Under the pieces are notes generated by a model. That model saw only the letters and a list, made by a program, of their open reading frames with translations. It was not told the origin of the DNA and did not search any database. The position numbers and the translations under genes are program-made. Positions 15,789-22,298 of a DNA stretch of 33,228 bases are shown one piece after another (positions within the stretch are counted from its first letter, which is position 1; each line of letters starts with the position of its first letter). Origin of the DNA: an uncultured Acetatifactor sp. (GTDB taxonomy: Bacteria > Bacillota > Clostridia > Lachnospirales > Lachnospiraceae); NCBI GenBank assembly GCA_947627535.1, contig CANQWM010000034.1:1-33228 (forward strand). The letters run 5' to 3'.

Positions 15789-16176
15789 CTGTAAAAGACT
15801 GACAAATCAGAATAACCGGCTCTCCTGTCTTTTCCAATCCTTTTTACAAAGCCTCTTTAATCTGCTTAATATCTTCCACCTTGTCATCACATATCCTAAC
15901 TCTGCATTCCCGTTTTTCCATTCAGTTCTTCCTCTGTTTGACCTTCTTATACCTGTATCTCCCATTTATTTACAATAATTATAACTGGTTTCTTATAATT
16001 TGTATAAAATCATATTTTATTAAATCATATATTTTTATTGCCTTAGCAACAAACATCTTGTTGACAAAATAATATTTACAGGAAATAAGGAACAGGGGAG
16101 CATATAAAAAACAGTTTCTTTTGGATCCTACTATATCAGTAAAATTTTATAGGCAACAAGCGAAGATGGTAGTAGA
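15789..16176. other. AT-rich gap, no secure gene
   Basis: 388 bases of markedly lower GC than the flanks, with long A/T runs from 15970 to 16080. The only reading frame with a ribosome binding site is the 25-codon minus-strand ORF listed separately. A TTGACA at 16061-16066 lacks a good -10 partner. The region marks the start of the foreign patch that runs to about 17560. Confidence 0.6.
15844..15921 (-). CDS. small orphan ORF (25 aa), possible relic
   Basis: A 25-codon frame beginning MEKRECRVRICDD and ending KQIKEAL, with GAGGAAG six bases before the ATG. The ATG overlaps the stop (TGA-ATG) of an upstream frame whose last residues, YRYKKVKQRKN, are basic like the tail of a recombinase or transposase; that frame is blocked by a stop 15 codons up. 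I recognise no family. It may be the end of a lost mobile-element operon. Confidence 0.22.
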   Translation of the reverse strand: MEKRECRVRICDDKVEDIKQIKEAL

Positions 16177-16270
16177 ATGGTAAATAACAACAAGAGAGAT
16201 ATTAGTCTTCCAGAAGATGAAGATTTAGATTTTTTATCAGATCATTGCTGGCTAAGCAGGGTGAGCGTAC

Positions 16271-16525
16271 ATGAGAACATCCACGACAGATATTTTTTCA
16301 ATGCTTATAGTCTTTATTGGGATTATACTACCCTTGCCTGGGTGGGTTTGGATAGCATTTTGCAAATATGTGCAACACTTTCTCAAAGGATGCAGCAACT
16401 GTCGTTGTTGGTATCGGTGCAAGAAGTGTCCGCTCTTGCATTCGGAACAACTAAAGATACGGATTACATTGTTGGAGCAGAAATATCCACCAGACCATGG
16501 CTATATAACGTTGCTGACAGCATAA
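16271..16525 (+). CDS. putative small cysteine-rich membrane protein, truncated
   Basis: Unrecognised 84-aa ORF with AGGGTGAG five bases before its ATG. Residues 8-31 are strongly hydrophobic (one membrane segment), followed at 41-53 by a cysteine cluster CSNCRCWYRCKKC that could bind metal, then a basic helix-like tail. The last few codons (from about 16498) run into the antisense side of the IS256 relic, so the true C-terminus has probably been lost. A competing plus-strand frame (16177-16641) overlaps it; base composition and the hydrophobic/cysteine pattern favour this one. AT-rich, plus strand, no neighbours to suggest a role. Confidence 0.33.
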   Translation: MRTSTTDIFSMLIVFIGIILPLPGWVWIAFCKYVQHFLKGCSNCRCWYRCKKCPLLHSEQLKIRITLLEQKYPPDHGYITLLTA

Positions 16526-16886
16526 GGGTATTTCCTTCCCCACTTCTCCAGGATTTCAGCCAGCGCATCCAGGCCCGCCTTCTCATTCGGGGCATTGAAC
16601 ACTGCCTTGAAGTCAGAAGAGAACTTTTTCAGGTCGCTTAGCATCCCCATCCAGAATTTGCAGCTTTCGTTGGCGACTACCGTAATTGGGAATAGCCGTT
16701 GCGTTTGTTAGCGATGTCCATGTCCCCTTTCTGGTTCTTCTCGTAGCCCAGCGTTGCGTCTAGTTCCGCCTCCATAAGTTCCTGCAGGATGTCTTTGAAT
16801 CTCTCTGGAAAGTGTAGACCATCTGCCACACTGCTAATGTTGTTATCTGCAATAATCTGTCGAATCTGTTCCTTTGCTACTGGTAT
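16508..16886 (-). pseudogene. IS256-family transposase relic
   Basis: The minus strand encodes two in-frame pieces of an IS256 (Mutator-like) transposase. The N-terminal piece (16886 to the TAG at 16677-16679) reads VAKEQIRQIIADNN, then LQELMEAELDATLGYEKNQ and NKRNGYSQ, the conserved opening of the family. After that stop the sequence jumps to a C-terminal piece, KKFSSDFKAVFNAPNEKAG then LEKWGRKYPYAVSN, so the DDE catalytic core is deleted. The presumed start codon is ATA instead of ATG, eight bases after an intact AAAAGGAG. It cannot make a functional enzyme. The end near 16508 is an abrupt truncation. Confidence 0.85.
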
Positions 16887-16941
16887 ATAAATACTCCTTT
16901 TCGATAAGAATTTTCATATCCAGATTCTTACCAAAAAGGAG

Positions 16942-16981
16942 CCATTTTTTACCAAAGACACAAAATTTTTTACACTACCCT
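16942..16981 (-). repeat. terminal inverted repeat of the IS256-family relic
   Basis: Read on the minus strand the sequence begins GGTAGTGTAAAAAATTTTGT and continues with GTCTTTGGTAAAAAATGG, about 55 bases upstream of the relic's start. IS256-family ends typically open with a (G)GTAGTGTAAA-like motif. No matching second end is present between 15789 and 16508, so the other end has been deleted and a target-site duplication cannot be tested. Confidence 0.65.
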
Positions 16982-17014
16982 CTAAAATTGTTAATGACCA
17001 TTCCGAAATCTATT

Positions 17015-17455
17015 TCAAATACTTTTTTTGCAACTGCTTAACCATTCTCGAGCAGTTCCCATAGCGACTAAGCATTGTGCCTCATTATACGCAAATAAAA
17101 AATTGGTATCTGAATCCGTTATATAAAATTCTATTCCTCCACACTCCTCATCATAAAATTTAACAAACATACTGCCATTCTCTATCTCATAAAAATCAAC
17201 TCCCCAACTTTTATTAAAAAACAATATAACTGTATTATTTTTAATAAAATCTCCAATGCACCTCCAAGAATCCGGCCCTCTACTACCAGAAACTAAAGGA
17301 TAGTTTAAGGCATCGCATATAGAATTGCCTATAGGAACACCAGGTCTTAAATACTTCTCTTTAACTGCATTCCATATCCTTTCCTTCTCATCTTCCGGTA
17401 ATATTCTAATCTTTTTCCCTGCTGATTTCCAAAAATCTATTATCAGCTCTTTCAC
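17015..17455 (-). CDS. immunity-protein-like gene next to RHS relic (possibly DUF6756-like)
   Basis: 146-aa acidic cytoplasmic protein without signal peptide or membrane segment. The second half, ILFFNKSWGVDFYEIENGSM then FYITDSDTNFLFAYNEAQCL and AMGTAREWL, has the pattern of small SUKH/DUF-type immunity proteins of polymorphic toxin systems; it reminds me of DUF6756, but this is recollection and unverified. The GTG at 17455 has GAGAGG eight bases upstream; the in-frame ATG at 17509 lacks such a site. The gene begins 16 bases after the stop of a tail-like frame and downstream of a YD-repeat relic on the same strand, the standard toxin-immunity order. Low GC suggests transfer. Confidence 0.6.
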   Translation of the reverse strand: MKELIIDFWKSAGKKIRILPEDEKERIWNAVKEKYLRPGVPIGNSICDALNYPLVSGSRGPDSWRCIGDFIKNNTVILFFNKSWGVDFYEIENGSMFVKFYDEECGGIEFYITDSDTNFLFAYNEAQCLVAMGTAREWLSSCKKSI

Positions 17456-17471
17456 GGTTGTTACCTCTCTT

Positions 17472-17554
17472 TCATAACCTTTTCTCTTTCCTGAATCCGT
17501 AAAGCTCAATTTTTATTGTTAAAAATTCTTTGGCCAAGCCAATCTCATTTTTTT
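17472..17554 (-). pseudogene. possible toxin C-terminal tail relic
   Basis: A short frame reading EIGLAKEFLTIKIELYGF then RKEKRL to a TGA at 17472-17474. It is one base out of frame with the YD-repeat relic; the frames would join if one A were lost from the A7 run at 17548-17554. The stop is followed directly by the ribosome binding site of the immunity-like gene. Reading it as the end of the former toxin is inference. Confidence 0.35.
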
Positions 17555-17721
17555 AAAATTTGTCCGGCTCCGTCATAGTCGTAATCAGCCAGAACATCAT
17601 CCCTGCCGCCCGCGACCTTTTTGAGACGATTCCTCACATCATAGGAATAGCATACCATACTCCCTGTACCATCCGCAAGTGTTACCAGGTCACCGGTGAC
17701 AGCCAGGCCGTTCCCGGGCCG
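17545..17721 (-). pseudogene. RHS/YD-repeat (WapA-like) protein relic
   Basis: The minus strand encodes NGLAVTGDLVTLADGTGSMV then CYSYDVRNRLKKVAGGRDDV and LADYDYDGAGQILKK before a stop. Two YD motifs (CYSYDVRNRL and ADYDYDGAGQ) spaced about 22 residues are the signature of YD/RHS repeats found in wall-associated toxin-delivery proteins. No start codon or upstream gene remains: the rest has been lost, and the holA promoter now lies about 80 bases beyond. Low-level similarity ends near 17721. The relic explains the adjacent immunity-like gene. Confidence 0.72.
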
Positions 17722-17803
17722 CCAAAACGCCCGCTTCCGACAGCGGCTCCGCCCGGACGCACCAAAAGCCCCATCCCGTCGGCATCAGGCACAAAAGGAA
17801 GGA

Positions 17804-17832
17804 TTGCCGCCGCCCCATTTCTGTTATATAAT
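17804..17832 (+). promoter_or_regulatory. holA promoter
   Basis: TTGCCG (17804-17809) and TATAAT (17827-17832) with a 17-base spacer, 28 bases upstream of the holA start codon. The position excludes the longer in-frame start at 17696. Confidence 0.7.
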
Positions 17833-17860
17833 AACATTACAGCTACAGCAGGGAGACGTC

Positions 17861-18835
17861 ATGAAACAGATCAACGAAGATATCAAACAGGGCCGCTTCA
17901 GACAATGCTACCTCCTTTACGGAGAGGAACGGTATCTGCGCCGCCAGTACAGGGAACGCCTCCAAAAGGCGCTCTGCGGGGACGACGACACTATGAATAC
18001 CCATTTTTACGAGGGAAAGGACATCCCCATAGGAGAGATCATCGACCTGGCGGAAACCCTTCCCTTCCTTGCCAGCCGCCGGGTCATCTTTATTACTGAC
18101 AGCGGGCTCTTCAAATCCGGCGGTGAAAAGGTGGCGGAATATCTTACCCAGCCCAATGAGACCACGTTCTTTGTGTTTACGGAAAGCGAAGTGGACAAGC
18201 GCAGCAAACTCTTTAAAACTGTGCAGTCGAAGGGGTATGCCGCGGAATTTGCCGTGCAGGATGAAAATACCCTGAAGCGCTGGATCACCGGCGTACTGGC
18301 AAGGGACGGGAAAAAGATTTCAGAGGACACTGTCCGGCTTCTGCTGACAAAGACCGGCACGGACATGGATAATATCCAGACGGAGCTGGAAAAACTGGTC
18401 TGCTACTGCATGGAACGGGAAGTCATTACCGATTCCGATGTGGAGAGCGTCTGTACCACCCGGATAAGCAGCCATATCTTTGATATGATAAACGCCATTG
18501 CGGAAAAAAAGCCCCGGCGCGCCCTGGAGCTTTATTACGACCTGCTTGCCCTGAAGGAACCTCCCATGCGGATTCTGTTTTTGATCGCAAGACAGTGCAA
18601 CCTCCTGCTTCAGGCGAAGGAACTGAAAGCCGGAGGATACGACAACCGCGCCGTGGGAAGCCGCCTTGGCGTCCCGCCCTTTATCGCCGGAAAATATCTG
18701 GCTCAGGCCTCCCGTTTCTCCACATCCGCCCTCCGCAGCGCTGTGGAGCAATGCGTGGAGACGGAGGAAGCCGTCAAAACCGGACGCATGAATGACCAGA
18801 TGAGCGTGGAGATCCTGATCCTGTCCGTTTTATAA
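17861..18835 (+). CDS. holA: DNA polymerase III subunit delta
   Basis: Delta subunit of the clamp loader, which opens the sliding clamp at the replication fork. The 324-aa protein shows the family N-terminus FRQCYLLYGEERYLRRQYRERL, the middle KPRRALELYYDLLALKEPPMRILFLIARQCNLLL segment and the C-terminal VETEEAVKTGRMNDQMSVEILIL motif. GGGAG lies five bases before the ATG at 17861. In B. subtilis holA (yqeN) follows comEC on the same strand; here it faces comEC tail to tail with a 13-base gap, which implies a local inversion. Confidence 0.93.
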   Translation: MKQINEDIKQGRFRQCYLLYGEERYLRRQYRERLQKALCGDDDTMNTHFYEGKDIPIGEIIDLAETLPFLASRRVIFITDSGLFKSGGEKVAEYLTQPNETTFFVFTESEVDKRSKLFKTVQSKGYAAEFAVQDENTLKRWITGVLARDGKKISEDTVRLLLTKTGTDMDNIQTELEKLVCYCMEREVITDSDVESVCTTRISSHIFDMINAIAEKKPRRALELYYDLLALKEPPMRILFLIARQCNLLLQAKELKAGGYDNRAVGSRLGVPPFIAGKYLAQASRFSTSALRSAVEQCVETEEAVKTGRMNDQMSVEILILSVL

Positions 18836-18848
18836 TCCCAGATTTCCC

Positions 18849-21224
18849 TTATCCCCCGGGGACAAACAGCCTTACGCGGATGCCGTTTTCCTCCGGCCAT
18901 ACCGAAACGGCTCCCCTCTCAGCGGTTCCAAGTACGGTACTGCCCGCCCTGTCAAGCCGCTCCAAAAGCGCCGGGTGAGGATGGCCGTACCGGTTATTTC
19001 TGCCGCAGGAGATTACCGCCAGCTCCGGCTGCAGTCTCTCCAGCAGCTCTTCCGAAGTGGCACCTCCTGAACCGTGATGAGCCACCTTCAGCACGTCGAC
19101 CTTCCCGATCCCCTGCCGCTCCAGCTGCCCTATCAGCGCCCTTTCCCCTTCCCCTTCCACATCCCCGGTGAGCAGCAGCGAAACACCGCCGGAAGAAAAT
19201 TTCACATAAAAACACGCCGAGTACGCATTGGGATCTTCCTCCTGCCAGCCCTGTGCGGGATGGAGGCACCAAAATTCCGCTTCATCGCATTTCCAGCTGT
19301 CTCCAGCGCAGATGTAGCGGATTTCCACAGAATCGCCCATTCCTTCCGCCGCCTTCAGAAGCTCCGTAAACTGTTCCTTTTTCAGTTTCTCTGCGACATC
19401 GGGAAGGATGATCCGGCGCACCGATATCCCGCTTTTCTCTCCCATTTCCAGCAGTTCCTGAATTCCGTTGATATGGTCCTCGTCCGGATGGGAGACAAAA
19501 ACCGCGTCCAGCGTCCGAATCCCGTTATATTTCAGGAACGGCGCCAGGACATATTCCCCCGCCCCGGAGCGGCTTGAACTGCCGCAGTCAAAGAGATACG
19601 TCTCCCCGGAGCCTGTCTGCAAGACGATACAATCCCCCTGTCCCACATCCAGAAACGTCACGCAGGGTCCCCGGTCCGTTCGGATCCCCAGCAGGCCCAC
19701 AGCACAGACCAGGGCCCCGACCGGAAGCACACGGTGCCTTTTCTTCTCTGTCCGCCCTTGTCCCTGCTGCCTTTGTCCCTGCCGCCCTTGTCCCCGCCGA
19801 CTTTGTCCCTGCCGCCTTTTCCCTCCCACAGCCAGAATGATCCCAAGCATCCCATAATATGCCGCAATCTGCCAAAATTCCGGCCTGCCCGGACTCCAAA
19901 GGTGAAAAGGCATATTTCCACACAGCCTGCAGAGCCATTCATACCATTGTAAAATCAGACCTGCTGCCGTGGCCGCAGGGAAAGCCCACGGCAGCGCAAG
20001 CAGCACAAGTCCCAGGAGCATCAGCGGCTTCACGAGAGGGAGCACCAGCAGATTCAGCCCCGCCGAATAAACCGGCACTTCGTAATAATACCAAAGCTGT
20101 ACCGGCAGGGTTGCCAGCGTCACGGCCAGGCTGGTCACAAAGGACTGCCCCAGCCATTTTCCTGCCGCCTTCCCCGCCTTTTCTATCCTGCGCCAGCCGC
20201 CCGAAAGGGCCGTTTCCGCCTTTTCCCTCTCCCGGAACGCCGCAAATGCAGGTCCCAGGACGCCCGCTCCCAGCACCGACGCATAGGAGAGAAGAAAACC
20301 GCTGTGCTGCAGATAGTAAGGGTTTTTCCACACCATCAGCGCCCCCATGACCCCCAGCGCCGTCAGCATGTCGTAGGTCCTTCCCAGAATCTCTCCCAGC
20401 ATACGGATCAGGTACATCCCGATGGCGCGGCAGGCTGAAACGCCAAAGCCGGTCAGCGCGCCATACAAGAGCAGGAAAACGCTTCCCGCCGCCGCGGCAG
20501 CCCAGACCGGGACGCCAAGACGCCGGAGCAGCTTGTACAGGCTCATCCCAAGAATGGTGATGTGAAGGGAGGAGATGCTCAGAATATGCAGGATTCCATT
20601 CTGCCGGTACAACTCCTGCGTCGCCTGGGGAAGGTCCGTCCGATCCCCCAGCAGAAGCGCACACAAAATGCCGGCTTTCTCCTCCGGCAGCGCCTGTTTC
20701 AGGCGTTCCTCCAGAAAAAGCCTGAAACTATACAGCCACTCCCGCACCGGCCAGTATCCCTCCCCCACTGCCAGCAGTTCTGCGCGGGTCAGCCTGCCTC
20801 CCACTCCCAGGGAACGATAGTAGGCCGCAGTGTCAAATTCTCCGGGATTCGTGGCGCCCTGCATGGGCGCAAAGCTTCCCCGGAGGGTGACGCGGCACCC
20901 CAAAGGAAGCTCCGTTCCTTCCAGCTTACAGATGATATTGTCGATATAGGAAATGTTCTGCCGGGATGATCCGGCATTTGATCCTCCGCTTTCAAGCGGA
21001 TCCTCAGATTCTTTGAATGTCTGCGTACAGACAGAAATGTCCTGCAGATAATAGGTCTGGCTGTCTTTTCTGTACACCTGCCCGGAGATGGTCAGCCCGT
21101 CGCATACCCCCAGGCTCTGTGTGTCGGCTGCGCCCGGCGAAACGGTTTCGTACCCTCCCGTCTTCCCCCTGATCCAGACGACAACCACCAGGAAAGCGGC
21201 AGCCCAGAAGAGCGGTCGCCTCAT
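18849..21224 (-). CDS. comEC: ComEC/Rec2 family DNA internalization protein
   Basis: Membrane channel for single-stranded DNA uptake. Domains in order: N-terminal membrane segment and OB-like DUF4131 region (1-150); competence domain with ALLLGDRTDLP (189-199) and GILHILSISSLHITILG (210-226), where the usual ISGLH is ISSLH; a multi-pass region to about 465; a basic Arg-Gln-Gly repeat linker (469-497); and a metallo-beta-lactamase-like domain with LDVGQGD (525-531), HPDEDH (579-584) and a later AHHGS. The 791-aa length is normal. It ends the comEA-TCS-gerMN-comEC cluster; ATG at 21224 follows GCGAGG. Competence itself is not demonstrated by gene presence. Confidence 0.93.
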   Translation of the reverse strand: MRRPLFWAAAFLVVVVWIRGKTGGYETVSPGAADTQSLGVCDGLTISGQVYRKDSQTYYLQDISVCTQTFKESEDPLESGGSNAGSSRQNISYIDNIICKLEGTELPLGCRVTLRGSFAPMQGATNPGEFDTAAYYRSLGVGGRLTRAELLAVGEGYWPVREWLYSFRLFLEERLKQALPEEKAGILCALLLGDRTDLPQATQELYRQNGILHILSISSLHITILGMSLYKLLRRLGVPVWAAAAAGSVFLLLYGALTGFGVSACRAIGMYLIRMLGEILGRTYDMLTALGVMGALMVWKNPYYLQHSGFLLSYASVLGAGVLGPAFAAFREREKAETALSGGWRRIEKAGKAAGKWLGQSFVTSLAVTLATLPVQLWYYYEVPVYSAGLNLLVLPLVKPLMLLGLVLLALPWAFPAATAAGLILQWYEWLCRLCGNMPFHLWSPGRPEFWQIAAYYGMLGIILAVGGKRRQGQSRRGQGRQGQRQQGQGRTEKKRHRVLPVGALVCAVGLLGIRTDRGPCVTFLDVGQGDCIVLQTGSGETYLFDCGSSSRSGAGEYVLAPFLKYNGIRTLDAVFVSHPDEDHINGIQELLEMGEKSGISVRRIILPDVAEKLKKEQFTELLKAAEGMGDSVEIRYICAGDSWKCDEAEFWCLHPAQGWQEEDPNAYSACFYVKFSSGGVSLLLTGDVEGEGERALIGQLERQGIGKVDVLKVAHHGSGGATSEELLERLQPELAVISCGRNNRYGHPHPALLERLDRAGSTVLGTAERGAVSVWPEENGIRVRLFVPGG
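19755..19819 (-). repeat. coding minisatellite, 15-bp units, in comEC
   Basis: Four consecutive 15-bp units (19755-19769, 19770-19784, 19785-19799, 19800-19814) plus a partial fifth encode the pentapeptide pattern (R/Q)(Q/R)GQ(G/S/R). The array keeps frame because 15 is divisible by 3, so copy-number change would vary the length of a basic linker between the ComEC channel and its nuclease-like domain. Confidence 0.8.
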
Positions 21225-21276
21225 CCTCGCAGATCCCCCCTTTCCCCTTTATTCCCCTGGTCCCGGCCCTGCCGGA

Positions 21277-22230
21277 TCATTTTTCCAACGTTGTCACAAT
21301 ATCAAGATTCCGCTCAAATACGGAAGTCTCAAAGGAATCCGGCACCTCGCCGTTTACCAGGATCTGAACCTTATTGATGTTGCTCAGTTCTACCAGCGAA
21401 TTGACAATAGAATACACCGATTCCTGGGTAGGCACATTGTTTACCACCGTCAGGAAGCTTTCGTTCAGGTTGACAAAGCAGACCCCGTCCTTGGTGGTCA
21501 CATTGATCACCTTAGTATCCGGATTGATGCTGGGATACAGCCCCTGCGCCTGCCCGCCGGGCCCGGCGATCAGCTCCTCCACCACAAAGCGTTCCAGCTG
21601 CATACTGGTGGAATAGTATTTTTCGCGGTAAGTTCCAATCAGACTTTGTCCGTCCCCCGAGGCAAAATAAAGCTTCACCCTCGCAAGTTCATAGGTATTG
21701 ATCTCGTTGCCGTCATTGCTGATGAACTGCTCCGCGTTCATCCAGCCCACCGGCCTTCCCAGGCTGTCGTAGAGCTGGTTCCCTTCCACAGTGATCCCCA
21801 CATAGCTGATATTTTCCAGCTGGGTCAGCGTTTTGACAATGGCCGCCCGGACCAGCACCTCCGTCATCCCAGGCAGCTCCAGATAAGCGGCGTCCACATC
21901 CAAAAGCAGCGTCACTCCCTCAATCTTCATGTCGAGCAGCTGAAAGCCCATGGCAAGGGGGGCTTTGTACTCCAGTTTTTCCGGATTTTCAGAAAGATAC
22001 CGGATCAGCTCTTCCAGCTTTCCCTCCTCCGTATCCGACTCTATCTCTTTCCAATGCTGCTCCACTTTTGTCTCTGAATTGCTCAGATAATACACCGACC
22101 ACGCATTTTCCCCGTCCGGCTCCTCCTGTCCGCAGGCTGCCAGCAAAAGCAGGCCCCCAAAAAACAGGAGCAGCAGAACCGACGCCGCCTTCACGGCAGT
22201 ATGACGTTTGTTTAAAACGGATCCCGTCAT
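21277..22230 (-). CDS. GerMN-domain lipoprotein
   Basis: 317-aa lipoprotein with a lipobox LLAAC (Cys33) after a hydrophobic run. It carries two GerMN-like modules: one at about 45-170 (YYLSNSETKVEQHW through GVTLLLDVDAAYLEL) and a clearer one at about 185-305 (KLYFASGDGQSLIG, VVEELIAGPGG, DGVCFVNLNESFL, SIVNSLVELSNINKVQILVNG). GerMN domains occur in B. subtilis GerM and in LpqB, the lipoprotein partner of the MtrAB system. The gene follows a histidine kinase by 68 bases on the same strand, so a sensory-accessory role at the outer face of the membrane is a reasonable inference. Start follows GGAAGGG. Confidence 0.87.
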   Translation of the reverse strand: MTGSVLNKRHTAVKAASVLLLLFFGGLLLLAACGQEEPDGENAWSVYYLSNSETKVEQHWKEIESDTEEGKLEELIRYLSENPEKLEYKAPLAMGFQLLDMKIEGVTLLLDVDAAYLELPGMTEVLVRAAIVKTLTQLENISYVGITVEGNQLYDSLGRPVGWMNAEQFISNDGNEINTYELARVKLYFASGDGQSLIGTYREKYYSTSMQLERFVVEELIAGPGGQAQGLYPSINPDTKVINVTTKDGVCFVNLNESFLTVVNNVPTQESVYSIVNSLVELSNINKVQILVNGEVPDSFETSVFERNLDIVTTLEK

Positions 22231-22298
22231 ATTCCCTTCCTTCCCTATCCCTCTTTCCCCAGGCCCTCCAGAATGGATAAAGCCCCAGGATCTTTTCT

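Noticed and set aside
16177..16641. 154-codon plus-strand ORF beginning MVNNNKRDISLPEDED
   Set aside because: Its start has a weak ribosome binding site, its last 45 codons are antisense to the IS256 relic, and it overlaps a frame with a better site and clearer protein pattern. The first 30 codons could still belong to a lost gene.
18836..18848. GC-rich CCCCCGGGG at the comEC/holA convergence as a bidirectional terminator
   Set aside because: Too short, no loop of usable size and no T-tract on either side.
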